Assembly (NCBI GenBank): GCA_023388935.1
Contig: JAEWFG010000008.1
Span: 1-64,000 of the forward strand
Direction: 5' to 3'
DNA: 64,000 nt
Source of the DNA: Pseudomonadota bacterium
GTDB taxonomy: Bacteria > Pseudomonadota > Alphaproteobacteria > Rhizobiales > Xanthobacteraceae
The notes beneath the pieces were generated by a model. That model was not told the DNA's origin. It saw only the letters and a program-made list of their open reading frames with translations, and made no database searches. Of the stretch, positions 20,370-28,726 are shown piece after piece. How positions within the stretch are numbered: position 1 is the stretch's first letter; every line of letters begins with the position of its first letter. The translations under genes and the position numbers were made by a program.

Positions 20370-21629
20370 TTAGGCGTAGTTGGCGAGCCGCATTCCCGTG
20401 AATTGCCAGCGGTGGTGCGGATAGAAGAAGTTGCGATAGGTGATACGGCTGTGCCCCTCCGGGGTTGCAAGCGAAGAGCCGCGCAGCACCAGCTGGTTGA
20501 CCATGAACTTGCCGTTGTACTCGCCGAGCGCGCCTTCGACGGCGCGATAGCCCGGGTAGGGCGAGTAGGAAGATCGGGTCCATTGCCAGACGATGCCGAA
20601 GGCATCGTTGAGCTGGCCCGCGCGGGCCGCGACCTCCCATTCCATTTCGGTCGGCAGATGTTTTCCCGCCCAGCGCGCGAACGCATCAGCCTCGTAGTAG
20701 CTGACGTGGCAGACGGGCGCGTTCGGATCGACCGGCTTGAGGCCGGCCAGCGTCATAACGTGCCACTGGCCGTCGATCTCGCGCCAATGCCCCGGGGCTT
20801 CCCAGCCCTCGTTGTTGACGGTGGCCAAGCCGTCCATCAGCCACAGCGTTGCGGTCCGGTAGCCGCCGTCGCGCATGAAGGCGAGCCATTCGCCATTGGT
20901 GACAAGGTTGCGCGCGACCTTGACAGGGCCGACGAGGGCGCGATGCGCCGGCTTCTCGTTGTCGAAATGAAAGCCGTCTTCGACATGACCGACAGTGTGG
21001 ATGCCCTCGTTGAGTGTCAGCCAATCCTCACCGGCGTGGATCGAGGTCGGAAAGCGCCAGTCCAGGTCGTAGGCCGGTGAGACCGGGTTCTGCGCGAACG
21101 CATGCAGGATGTCGGTGAACATCAATTCCTGATGCTGCTGCTCGTGATTGAGCCCGACCTCGACCAGCGGCGCGATTTCGCGAAGCTTGTCTTCGCCGGC
21201 TTCGCGGAAGAACTTGACGACGGCGGCATCGACATGGCTGCGATAGGCGCCGACCTGATCGGCACTTGGCCGGGTGATGTCGCCGCGGCGATGCCGGGCA
21301 TGACGCGGACCGGCGCTGACGTAATAGGAATTGAACAGGAACGCGAAATCAGGGTGGAAAGGGTGGTAACCCGGACAGTGCTCGCCGAGCAGGAATTGCT
21401 CCCAGAACCAGGTGGTGTGAGCCCGGTGCCATTTCGTGGGGCTCGCATCCGGCATGGACTGGATCTGCTGGTCCTCCGGCGCGAGCGGTGCGGCGCGACG
21501 CTCGGTCTCGTTGCGGACGGCGAGAAACGCGTTCTCAAGCCCTTGCCCCAGCCCTTGGGCGAGCCCGCCCGGGTCGGTCGACAGTGACGAAAGTGGCGAG
21601 GCGGCCGTAGCGGAGGCTGGTTTCGTCAC
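20370..21629 (-). CDS. egtB: Ergothioneine sulfoxide synthase (EgtB)
   Basis: Non-haem iron enzyme coupling hercynine to a thiol donor with O2. The N-terminal DinB-like domain has the iron ligands in KWHRAHTTWF (about residue 68) and the HxxxHxE motif HEQQHQE (H162, H166, E168). The C-terminal half is the formylglycine-generating-enzyme-like (FGE-sulfatase) domain, ending in RNFFYPHHRWQFTGMRL. I place the start at a GTG (21627-21629) with GGAG 6 bases upstream, giving 419 residues; the frame is open further, to 21764. No egtA or egtC is in the window, so use of cysteine rather than gamma-glutamylcysteine is possible but not proven. Confidence 0.93.
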   Translation of the reverse strand: MTKPASATAASPLSSLSTDPGGLAQGLGQGLENAFLAVRNETERRAAPLAPEDQQIQSMPDASPTKWHRAHTTWFWEQFLLGEHCPGYHPFHPDFAFLFNSYYVSAGPRHARHRRGDITRPSADQVGAYRSHVDAAVVKFFREAGEDKLREIAPLVEVGLNHEQQHQELMFTDILHAFAQNPVSPAYDLDWRFPTSIHAGEDWLTLNEGIHTVGHVEDGFHFDNEKPAHRALVGPVKVARNLVTNGEWLAFMRDGGYRTATLWLMDGLATVNNEGWEAPGHWREIDGQWHVMTLAGLKPVDPNAPVCHVSYYEADAFARWAGKHLPTEMEWEVAARAGQLNDAFGIVWQWTRSSYSPYPGYRAVEGALGEYNGKFMVNQLVLRGSSLATPEGHSRITYRNFFYPHHRWQFTGMRLANYA

Positions 21630-21908
21630 GTTTTTCTCCAGACAAGACAAGAGAACGTTGTTGGCGTTGCCCGGTTCCAAAGCCGGGGTTCGTCCTAAAT
21701 GGGGCCTCCGCAACGGGATAAAAGTCCTCCCCGGCGTTAATATTAGTGTCATCAGCCAATGCATCTGGGCGGGCAGCGGGACCTCGTCGCCGCCATTTTA
21801 CTTTGGATGCACAACGGTTTGGGCTACATATATAGGCGAGTATCGGGTTAGATCGGCTGAGCCGGCCCGAAGCGATCGTTGAGGGCTCCGCCCCAGAAGG
21901 ACACGGAT

Positions 21909-22235
21909 ATGAGCATCGAGGAATTCATCGCCAACGAAGTGAAATCGAACGACGTGGTTCTGTTCATGAAGGGTACGCCGCAATTTCCGCAGTGCGGCTT
22001 CTCCGGCCAGGTCGTCCAGATCCTCGACCACATCGGCGTCGGCTATAAGGGCCTCAACGTCCTCGAATCCGCCGAACTGCGCAACGGAATCAAGACCTTC
22101 TCAAACTGGCCGACGATCCCGCAGCTCTACGTGAAGGGCGAGTTCGTTGGCGGCTGCGACATCGTTCGCGAGATGTTCCAGGCCGGCGAATTGCAGCAGC
22201 TCTTCTCCGAGAAGGGCGTCGTCGTCGCGGCCTGA
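21909..22235 (+). CDS. grxD: Monothiol glutaredoxin (Grx4 type)
   Basis: 108-residue CGFS-type glutaredoxin that carries a [2Fe-2S] cluster with glutathione and a BolA partner. Family marks: SIEEFIANEVKSNDVVLFMKG, the active site QCGFSGQ, the cis-proline segment WPTIPQLYV and GGCDIVREM. The start at ATG 21909 follows AGAAGGA. It is divergent from egtB across 279 bases. The macrodomain gene starts 4 bases behind the stop, so the two are likely cotranscribed. Confidence 0.97.
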   Translation: MSIEEFIANEVKSNDVVLFMKGTPQFPQCGFSGQVVQILDHIGVGYKGLNVLESAELRNGIKTFSNWPTIPQLYVKGEFVGGCDIVREMFQAGELQQLFSEKGVVVAA

Positions 22236-22238
22236 GGC

Positions 22239-22790
22239 TTGACCGCGCTGACGCGCCGGATCGGCGGTGCCGGGCTCGAGGTCATCGTCGCTGACATCAC
22301 CACACTCGGCGTTGACGCCATCGTGAACGCCGCCAATACGTCGCTCCTCGGTGGGGGCGGCGTGGATGGAGCGATCCATCGGGCGGCTGGACCCGAGCTT
22401 CTCGCGGAATGCCGGACGCTCGGAGGATGCCCGACCGGCGTTGCCAAGATCACCAAGGGCTATCGGCTCAAGGCCGCGCATGTGATCCATACCGTCGGGC
22501 CGGTCTGGAACGGCGGCGCGCTCGGCGAGGACGATCTGCTCGCCTCCTGCTATCGCCGCTCGATGGAGCTGTGTGGGAAACACAAGCTGACCTCGGTGGC
22601 ATTCCCCGCGATTTCAACCGGCGTCTATCGCTTTCCAGCCGACCGGGCGGCCGATATCGCCGTTCGCACGACGATCGAAGCGCTGTCTGCCACGCCATCC
22701 GTCGCTCGCGTCGTGTTCTGCTGCTTCTCGGAGCCGAGTGCACACCTGCATATCGAGGCGCTTGTGCGGCTCAGCAGCCCTTGTGCCTGA
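22239..22790 (+). CDS. Macrodomain protein, O-acetyl-ADP-ribose deacetylase-like
   Basis: 183-residue single macrodomain of the YmdB/MacroD type, which removes ADP-ribose or acetyl groups from ADP-ribose adducts. Visible motifs: VDAIVNAANTSLLGGGGVDGAIH (ADP-ribose-binding loop with the catalytic Asn/Asp) and AFPAISTGVYRFP (second loop). The start is a TTG at 22239, immediately behind grxD; no ATG is available in frame before the conserved region, so TTG with coupling from grxD is the best choice. The natural substrate is unknown. Confidence 0.88.
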   Translation: MTALTRRIGGAGLEVIVADITTLGVDAIVNAANTSLLGGGGVDGAIHRAAGPELLAECRTLGGCPTGVAKITKGYRLKAAHVIHTVGPVWNGGALGEDDLLASCYRRSMELCGKHKLTSVAFPAISTGVYRFPADRAADIAVRTTIEALSATPSVARVVFCCFSEPSAHLHIEALVRLSSPCA

Positions 22791-22836
22791 CGACGCGGTC
22801 AGTACACTCCGCCGGACCATGCTCCGGGGAGGGGAT

Positions 22837-24123
22837 ATGATTTCACATTCTGGACTGCGCTCATTCGTCTGCGGCGCGCTCGTGTCGCTTGGCGCGATCT
22901 CTTTCGCGCAGGCCGAAGGGACTTATGAAATCCCAGCCGGTGCGCATTTCAATCAGGACAAGCTCGGCAAGGTCAGTGAGTTCTTCAAGAATGAGGTCGC
23001 GACCGGCAAGATCGCCGGCGCAACCGTGCTGATCCAGCAGCACGGCAAACCGGTCTACCACGAAGCCTTCGGCGTGCAGGACGTGGTCAGCAAGGCGCCG
23101 ATCACGGACAAGACGATCTTCCGCCTGTTCTCGATGACCAAGGCGATCACCTCGATCGTCGCGATGCAATTGGTCGAGGACGGCAAGATCAAGCTCGACG
23201 ATCCCGTCTCGAAATACATTCCGTCTTTTGCCAATGTGAAGGTCGGTGTCGAGAAGAAGGCCGACGACGGCACCAAATCGCTCGAGCTCGTCCCGCCGAA
23301 CCGGCCGATCACGGTGCACGACCTGATGACGCACACCTCCGGCGTCACCTATGGCTTCTATGGCGACAGCCTGGTCCGCAAGGCCTATCGCGATGCCAAC
23401 ATCTATGCCGGCGATTTCGACCTCGCCGAGTTCGCCGAGCGCATCGCCAAGCTCCCGCTGCACAACCAGCCGGGCGCGCTCTGGCAATATGGCCACTCCA
23501 CCGACATCCTGGCGCGCGTGATGGAAGTCGCGGCCGGCAAGCCGCTGATCGAGATCGAGCGGGAGAAGCTGCTGGTGCCGCTCGGCATGGTCGATACCGG
23601 CTTCTTCGTCACCGCCCCCGAGAAGCAGAAGCTGCTGGCCCAGCCTGTGCCGAACGATAGCGATTTCAGGGTCGGGCGCATCAACGATCCGACAGTCGTC
23701 AAGAAGTGGCAGTCCGCCAGCGGCGGCATGGTCTCGACCATGGCAGACTATGCGCGCTTTGCGCAGATGCTGCTCAATGGCGGCAGCCTCGACGGCAAGT
23801 CCATTCTCAAGCCTGAGACGTTCAAGTTGATGGTGACCGACCAGGTCGGCCCGAACTCGGGCGTCGCTCGCGACTATTACTACTTCCCTGGTGACGGCTT
23901 CGGCTTCGGGTTTGGCCTTGCCGTCCGCACCGACCCCGGCAATGCCAAGCCGCCCCCGCCTGGCGATCTCGGCGAATTGAAGTGGGACGGTGCCTCCGGC
24001 TGCTATTTCGTGATCGACCCCAAGCAGGACATGTTCTTCGTCCTGCTGGAGCAGACCCCGACCGAGCGCCAGCGCGTGCAGCGGACATTGAAGCAGTTGG
24101 TCTATGAAGCCATGGAGAAGTGA
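22837..24123 (+). CDS. Exported serine hydrolase, beta-lactamase/penicillin-binding fold (copy 1)
   Basis: 428 residues with signal peptide (CGALVSLGAISFAQA), class C beta-lactamase-like fold. The catalytic tetrad segment SMTK has S99 and K102, and the Y-x-S-like motif is YGHS. Members are usually esterases or D-amino-acid peptidases rather than true lactamases. The start at ATG 22837 is supported by GGGGAGGGG upstream. A paralogue starts one base after its stop, with parallel sequence throughout (DDPVSKYIP, then VGVEKKA, then DYARFAQMLLNGG). Substrate unknown; location periplasmic. Confidence 0.88.
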   Translation: MISHSGLRSFVCGALVSLGAISFAQAEGTYEIPAGAHFNQDKLGKVSEFFKNEVATGKIAGATVLIQQHGKPVYHEAFGVQDVVSKAPITDKTIFRLFSMTKAITSIVAMQLVEDGKIKLDDPVSKYIPSFANVKVGVEKKADDGTKSLELVPPNRPITVHDLMTHTSGVTYGFYGDSLVRKAYRDANIYAGDFDLAEFAERIAKLPLHNQPGALWQYGHSTDILARVMEVAAGKPLIEIEREKLLVPLGMVDTGFFVTAPEKQKLLAQPVPNDSDFRVGRINDPTVVKKWQSASGGMVSTMADYARFAQMLLNGGSLDGKSILKPETFKLMVTDQVGPNSGVARDYYYFPGDGFGFGFGLAVRTDPGNAKPPPPGDLGELKWDGASGCYFVIDPKQDMFFVLLEQTPTERQRVQRTLKQLVYEAMEK

Positions 24124-24124
24124 C

Positions 24125-25387
24125 ATGTGCGGGCGCCGCGTGCTGTTCGCGGCGCTCGTTCTTCTGTTCGGCGTAGCAGGTGCGCAAGCGGGCTCCGAGG
24201 GCCGCGCCGCGCACAACTTCACGCCCGAAGGCCTGGCAAAAGTCTCCGACTACATCAAAAACGAGATAGCGACCGGCAAGTTTCCGGGCGCGATCCTGCT
24301 GCTCCAGCAGCACGGCAAGCCGGTCTATTACGAGAATTTCGGCGTCCGCGACGTTGCGACCGAGATTTCGATGAGCGCGGATACGATCTTCCGCCTCTAT
24401 TCGATGTCGAAGCCGATCACGTCGGTTATGGCGATGATGCTGGTCGAAGAGGGCAAGCTCGCGCTCGACGATCCCGTCTCGAAATACATTCCAGCTTTTG
24501 CCGCCATGAAGGTCGGCGTCGAGAAGAAGGCCGAGGACGGCAAGATCGCGCTGGGGCTTGAGCCGGTCAATCGCCCGGCTACGATCAAGGATCTGCTCCG
24601 CCAAACCTCCGGGCTACCTTACGGCTATTATGGCGGCGGCATGGTGCGCGAGCTCTATGCGGACGCCAACCTCTTCAACAGCGAACTCAGCAATGCCGAC
24701 TTCGTCGCGAAGATCGCGACGCTGCCGCTGGTCGAGCAGCCTGGCACGGTGTGGGACTACGGCCATTCCACCGACGTGCTCGGCCGCGTCGTCGAGGTGG
24801 TTTCCGGAAAGACGCTGCTGCAATTCGAGAAGGAGTGGCTGCTCGAACCGCTCGGCATGAACGAGACCGCATTCTTCGTCGCCGATCCCGCCAATTTCCC
24901 TCGCATCGCCGAGCCGATGCCGGAAGACCGCAACATCAATCCGACGACGCAGCTCCGCGATATCAGGCGACCGCTGAAATGGGAATCCGGCGGCGCCGGC
25001 ATGGTCGGTACGATCGGTGACTACGCCCGTTTCGCGCAGATGCTGCTGAATGGCGGCACCTATGAAGGCCGGCGCTATCTCAAGCCCGAAACCATTGCAC
25101 TGATGGCGTCGGATCATATCGGGCCCGAGACGAAGATCGCGCGCGATCGGAACTATTATCCGGGCGGGAGCTCGGGCTTCGGCCTCGGCTTCGCCGTGCG
25201 CACCTCGGTGCCGCCGGGCACCTCGTGGCCGCTTGGCGAATATCGCTGGGACGGCGTCGGCGGCACCTTTTTCTTCATCGATCCCGAAGACGATCTGTTC
25301 GGGATCTTCATGGTGCAGACCCCGTCGCAGCGCGGCCGGATTCAACTCGCGCTGAAGACGCTGATCTATCAGGCGATGGGACGGTGA
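24125..25387 (+). CDS. Exported serine hydrolase, beta-lactamase fold (copy 2)
   Basis: 420-residue paralogue of the preceding protein. N-terminal signal (RRVLFAALVLLFGVAGAQA), catalytic SMSK, and YGHS as the second motif. Shared blocks with copy 1 extend over the whole chain, so this is a tandem duplication that has diverged. ATG 24125 is one base behind the upstream stop; an in-frame ATG at 24104 overlapping the upstream gene is an alternative start. Converges with the threonine aldolase gene with no spacer (stops abut). Confidence 0.87.
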   Translation: MCGRRVLFAALVLLFGVAGAQAGSEGRAAHNFTPEGLAKVSDYIKNEIATGKFPGAILLLQQHGKPVYYENFGVRDVATEISMSADTIFRLYSMSKPITSVMAMMLVEEGKLALDDPVSKYIPAFAAMKVGVEKKAEDGKIALGLEPVNRPATIKDLLRQTSGLPYGYYGGGMVRELYADANLFNSELSNADFVAKIATLPLVEQPGTVWDYGHSTDVLGRVVEVVSGKTLLQFEKEWLLEPLGMNETAFFVADPANFPRIAEPMPEDRNINPTTQLRDIRRPLKWESGGAGMVGTIGDYARFAQMLLNGGTYEGRRYLKPETIALMASDHIGPETKIARDRNYYPGGSSGFGLGFAVRTSVPPGTSWPLGEYRWDGVGGTFFFIDPEDDLFGIFMVQTPSQRGRIQLALKTLIYQAMGR

Positions 25388-26470
25388 CTATGCCCCGCGC
25401 ACGATCTCGCGGACGTGGCCGATCGTTTCCTCAATCTGGCTCGCGTTTACGTCGAGATGGGTGCAGGCACGGATGCGGCCGTCCATCATCGCGAGCGTGA
25501 CGCCGCGCTGGCGCAGTGCTGCGACCATCTTGTCGCCGGGGATGCCGGCGCCGTCGGGCTTGAAGAACACGAGGTTGGTCTCGGGCTCCTGCACCTCGAC
25601 GCCTGCGATCTGCGACAGCCCGCGGGCAAGTGCGCGCGCATTGGCATGGTCGTCGGCAAGGCGGTCGACGTGATGATCGAGCGCGTAGATGCAGGCAGCG
25701 GCGCAGACGCCGGCCTGCCGCATCGAGCCGCCGAGGCGCTGCTTCCACTGCCAGACCGCGTCGATGAAGGCGTGCGTGCCAGCGAGCACTCCGCCGATCG
25801 GCGCGCCAAGGCCCTTGGAGAAATCGATCCAGGCCGAATCCCACCCCGCAGTCATGTCGCGCGGGGAAATGCCGCTCGCCACGGTGGCGTTGAGCAGGCG
25901 GGCGCCGTCCATGTGGGTGACGAGGCCGTGTTGTTTCGCGATCGCGACGATCTCGTCGAGCGCGGCCTTCTTCCAGATCGTGCCGCCGCCAATGTTGGCG
26001 GTCTGCTCGACGCTGACCACCGTCTGCGGCGGCTGGTAGCGCGTGCGCGGATGCAGCGCCTTGCGGAAGGTCTCCGGGGTGAACTGGCCGTCGGCGCCCT
26101 TCAGCTGCGTAACCTGGAAGCCGCCGATCGCGGCATGCGCGCCGCCTTCGCGGGCGATGATGTGCGCGGTCTCATGCGCGAGGATCTCGTCGCCGGGGCG
26201 GCAATGCACCAGCGTTGCGGTGACATTGCACATCGTGCCCGAGGGCATGTAGACCGCGGCTTCCTTTCCGAGCAGCGCGGCGACGCGTTCGCAGAGCGCG
26301 TTCACGGTCGGATCGTCGCCGACCTGCTCGTCGCCGACCTCAGCTCGCGCCATCGCCTCGCGCATCGCAGCCGTCGGCTTCGTCTGCGTGTCCGAGAGCA
26401 GATTGATGCGCACCGGCGGCGCCTTGGGATCGACGGGGGGAGGGGTGTAGAGCATGGCTGGTCTCGTCAT
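25388..26470 (-). CDS. ltaE: Low-specificity threonine aldolase
   Basis: PLP-dependent cleavage of (allo-)threonine to glycine and acetaldehyde. Fold-type I family marks: INLLSDTQTKPTAAMREAMA at the start, EQVGDDPTVNALCERVAALLGKE, VEQTANIGGGTIW, HMDGARLLNA (PLP-binding Asp), and DFSKGLGAPIGGVLAG with the Schiff-base Lys. 360 residues. A later in-frame ATG (MLYTPPP) is possible. Stop-to-stop contact with the second serine hydrolase. On the same strand it lies directly behind a toxin gene. Confidence 0.92.
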   Translation of the reverse strand: MTRPAMLYTPPPVDPKAPPVRINLLSDTQTKPTAAMREAMARAEVGDEQVGDDPTVNALCERVAALLGKEAAVYMPSGTMCNVTATLVHCRPGDEILAHETAHIIAREGGAHAAIGGFQVTQLKGADGQFTPETFRKALHPRTRYQPPQTVVSVEQTANIGGGTIWKKAALDEIVAIAKQHGLVTHMDGARLLNATVASGISPRDMTAGWDSAWIDFSKGLGAPIGGVLAGTHAFIDAVWQWKQRLGGSMRQAGVCAAACIYALDHHVDRLADDHANARALARGLSQIAGVEVQEPETNLVFFKPDGAGIPGDKMVAALRQRGVTLAMMDGRIRACTHLDVNASQIEETIGHVREIVRGA

Positions 26471-26767
26471 CTAGTCGAACAATTGCGGTCTAATGTCTTG
26501 TGCGCCGTGGATGATGGCACGGATTTCGACGTGGTCGGGCTGCACCGTGTAAAAGATCAGATGGGATTGGAAGCGAAATCGTCGATAGCCTGTTGCGAGT
26601 TCATCCACTTGCTGACCTATGAGTGGAAAATCGGCGAGCAGTCCGAACGAACGGATCAGGCCAGCGTAGTAGGCCTCTGCCTGATATTTGCCGAACCGGC
26701 TTTCGGTGAAGTCGTAGATGTCGATCAGATCGGCTCGGGTACGCTCCGTTAACCGGTACTCAGCCAT
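26471..26767 (-). CDS. ParE/RelE-superfamily toxin
   Basis: 98 residues, start at MAEYRLTERTRADLIDIYDF. It matches the ParE/RelE fold: two N-terminal helices (ADLIDIYDFTESRFG, AEAYYAGLIRSFGLLADFP), then GYRRFRFQSHLIFYTV and VEIRAIIHGAQD. ParE toxins inhibit gyrase; that target is family inference. The start overlaps the upstream antitoxin gene by 8 bases (ATGGCTGA), the usual translational coupling of such pairs. The stop is directly followed by the threonine aldolase start region on the same strand. Confidence 0.85.
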   Translation of the reverse strand: MAEYRLTERTRADLIDIYDFTESRFGKYQAEAYYAGLIRSFGLLADFPLIGQQVDELATGYRRFRFQSHLIFYTVQPDHVEIRAIIHGAQDIRPQLFD

Positions 26768-26975
26768 GGCGGCGTTGGGCGACCCTTTGCCGTGCGGCAG
26801 CGAGAATGTCGTCCGGCGTGTCGGAGGTGAAGTTGTTGCAATCGGGCTGCGCGAACAGTTCTTGATACCGACGGACCTGCTCGTCGCGGGGCAACTTGGA
26901 CCACGCCTCAAGCTCGGCTTCGGTCGGCGTTGCCGAGGGAGCAATGTTAGCGAGCTGGTCAGTCGTCGGGGACAT
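26760..26975 (-). CDS. Antitoxin of the ParE-like pair
   Basis: 71 residues starting MSPTTDQLANIAPSATPTEAE. It is acidic in the middle with a basic C-terminal tail (AAARQRVAQRRHG). It precedes and overlaps the toxin gene, the canonical antitoxin-first order. I do not see a clear ribbon-helix-helix N-terminus, so it may be a short antitoxin that binds the toxin via its helical segment (LEAWSKLPRDEQVRRYQEL). Assignment rests on position, size and linkage. A GTG nine bases upstream is an alternative start. Confidence 0.7.
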   Translation of the reverse strand: MSPTTDQLANIAPSATPTEAELEAWSKLPRDEQVRRYQELFAQPDCNNFTSDTPDDILAAARQRVAQRRHG

Positions 26976-26995
26976 CGACAGCACGTTACCACAAC

Positions 26996-27022
26996 AAAAA
27001 GGCCCCGGAAACCGGGGCCTTT
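26996..27022 (-). terminator. Intrinsic terminator of rpsD
   Basis: Perfect 11-bp hairpin (26998-27008 / 27012-27022, 3-base loop) followed on the minus strand by T-rich TTTTTGTTGT. It lies 21 bases past the rpsD stop and also insulates the toxin-antitoxin genes. Confidence 0.9.
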
Positions 27023-27043
27023 GAGCAATGGATCGCGGAGTTG

Positions 27044-27661
27044 TCAGCGCGAATAGAATTCGACGACCAGATGCGGCTCCATCTGCACCGGGAACGGCAC
27101 GTCGGAGAGGCCGGGGATGCGCACGTACTTCGCGGTCATCTTGCCGTGGTCGACTTCGAGATAGTCGGGCGTATCGCGCTCGGGGAGCTGGCTGGCTTCA
27201 AGCACGTGAGCGAGCTGCTTGGAGGCTTCCTTGACCTCGATCACGTCGCCGACCTTGAGCTGGTAGCTCGAGATGTTGACCTTGCGGCCGTTCACCTTGA
27301 TGTGGCCGTGGTTGATGAACTGGCGCGCGGCGAAGATCGTGGAGACGAACTTGGCGCGATAGACCACCGCGTCGAGACGACGCTCCAGCAGGCCGATCAG
27401 GTTCTCGCCGGTGTCGCCCTTGAGGCGGCTCGCCTCGACATAGATGCCGTGGAACTGGCGCTCGCTGATGTTGGCGTAGTAGCCCTTCAGCTTCTGCTTG
27501 GCGCGGAGCTGAACGCCGAAGTCGGAGAGCTTGCCCTTGCGGCGCTGGCCGTGCTGGCCGGGGCCGTACTCGCGGCGGTTTACGGGGCTCTTCGGGCGGC
27601 CCCAGATGTTCTGGCCCATACGGCGATCGATCTTGTACTTCGCCTCACTGCGCTTAGTCAT
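27044..27661 (-). CDS. rpsD: 30S ribosomal protein S4
   Basis: 205-residue primary 16S rRNA-binding protein. Starts MTKRSEAKYKIDRRMGQNIW, typical of alphaproteobacterial S4, and has the S4 RNA-binding domain (LERRLDAVVYRAKFVST, then FINHGHIKVNGRKVNI). It stands alone rather than in an alpha operon, as in other Rhizobiales. A strong terminator follows. An ATG-less 5' extension in the same frame is ignored. Confidence 0.98.
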   Translation of the reverse strand: MTKRSEAKYKIDRRMGQNIWGRPKSPVNRREYGPGQHGQRRKGKLSDFGVQLRAKQKLKGYYANISERQFHGIYVEASRLKGDTGENLIGLLERRLDAVVYRAKFVSTIFAARQFINHGHIKVNGRKVNISSYQLKVGDVIEVKEASKQLAHVLEASQLPERDTPDYLEVDHGKMTAKYVRIPGLSDVPFPVQMEPHLVVEFYSR

Positions 27662-27780
27662 CGCGTCCTCTTCGGGTTCATGGTTTGAGGAAACGCGCCC
27701 TCCTGTGTGACGGGCAAGCCCGGCACCGACAGGTCCGATCCCCAAAGCTTAAGGGACAAGACCACGGGTCGCGAAACGCT

Positions 27781-27804
27781 TCGCGGGCCGAAATCGGCCC
27801 GCGA
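27781..27804 (-). terminator. GC-rich stem-loop upstream of rpsD
   Basis: Arms 27781-27791 and 27794-27804 are perfect complements (11 bp, tightest form has a 2-base loop). It lies 56 bases past the stop of the E2-like acyltransferase gene on the same strand. No T-run follows, so it is either a weak terminator or a leader structure of rpsD. Confidence 0.35.
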
Positions 27805-27859
27805 GCAGGCGGCTTTTAGGGGAATGTGGGCCGTTCTGTCAATGCGAATAGCCGCGAAA

Positions 27860-28627
27860 TCACGTCCCTACGGCCCGGATCGGCTTCAGGCCGGCGGAGC
27901 GCAATTCGGCAGCGATTTCAGTGTTCAGGACCTGTTCCAGCCGGGTCAGGACCCGGGCGATCGGGGCGGCGTCGGTAACCCGGTGGTCCCAGCGGATCAC
28001 GACATGGATGGTCTGGTCGGGTTCGACCGCGCCATAGCTGACGATGAAGGGGCCCGGTGTGATGGCGTGGAGCTCGCCGCCGCCATAGGCAGCCACCGAG
28101 CTCACGGCGAAGCTGCCGAACCAGTTGCCGCGCTGCCGGCCGAAATTCAGCCCCACGGCCCAGGACAGCCGCCGCAGCGGCAGCGGCAGGCGAGTCGCCC
28201 GCATGATCTTGCGGAACATCGGAACGTCCTGGATCGGCGCCGTCTTGGCATGCCGGATCTCGGCATCGACCGCGGCCAGTCCCATGGCCTCCGGAGCCGT
28301 GATACACTGCGGCAGGACGCATTCCTCGCCGTCCTCGACCCGGGCGATCGCCACCAGCGCGACGCTCTTCGGCAGCTCGTAGAGCGTCGGCCAGGGCCAT
28401 TTGGCGTAGACGGTCCGCAGGATTGGCTCGTCCCTCGCGACCAGGGCAAAGGCTTTGACGAACTTCGCGGCCCAGCCGGCCGGCGTGGCTGTGCCGGCGC
28501 GGGCCTCGAGCAGGGGCCGGATCTGGAGCGATCGCGACAGCGAGACGAAGGGGATGCCCATCGAGGCGCGCATGAGGTCGACAATCAGGCGGCGCGGCAG
28601 CGAAATGTTCTTAGGTTGACCGCGCAT
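27860..28627 (-). CDS. 2-oxoacid dehydrogenase E2-like acyltransferase, catalytic domain only
   Basis: 255 residues resembling the catalytic (CAT-like) domain of dihydrolipoyl acyltransferases: SLSRSLQIRPLLEAR at the start and, near the C-terminus, HVVIRWDHRVTDAAPIARVL. In genuine E2 enzymes that motif is DHRxxDG; here the final Gly is Ala. There is no lipoyl domain, no peripheral-subunit-binding domain and no E1 or E3 gene nearby. It therefore cannot be a normal complex E2 and may act as a stand-alone acyltransferase or be non-catalytic. Upstream of rpsD, same strand. Confidence 0.72.
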   Translation of the reverse strand: MRGQPKNISLPRRLIVDLMRASMGIPFVSLSRSLQIRPLLEARAGTATPAGWAAKFVKAFALVARDEPILRTVYAKWPWPTLYELPKSVALVAIARVEDGEECVLPQCITAPEAMGLAAVDAEIRHAKTAPIQDVPMFRKIMRATRLPLPLRRLSWAVGLNFGRQRGNWFGSFAVSSVAAYGGGELHAITPGPFIVSYGAVEPDQTIHVVIRWDHRVTDAAPIARVLTRLEQVLNTEIAAELRSAGLKPIRAVGT

Positions 28628-28726
28628 CGTTCTCCGGTTCCCGCGGGCTGAAAAGGGGCGGCGAGGAGGCCTCGCCGCCTGCCTCTAGCACGAACCAATC
28701 CGGTTGGGGCCGGTCGGTTCGTCGCA

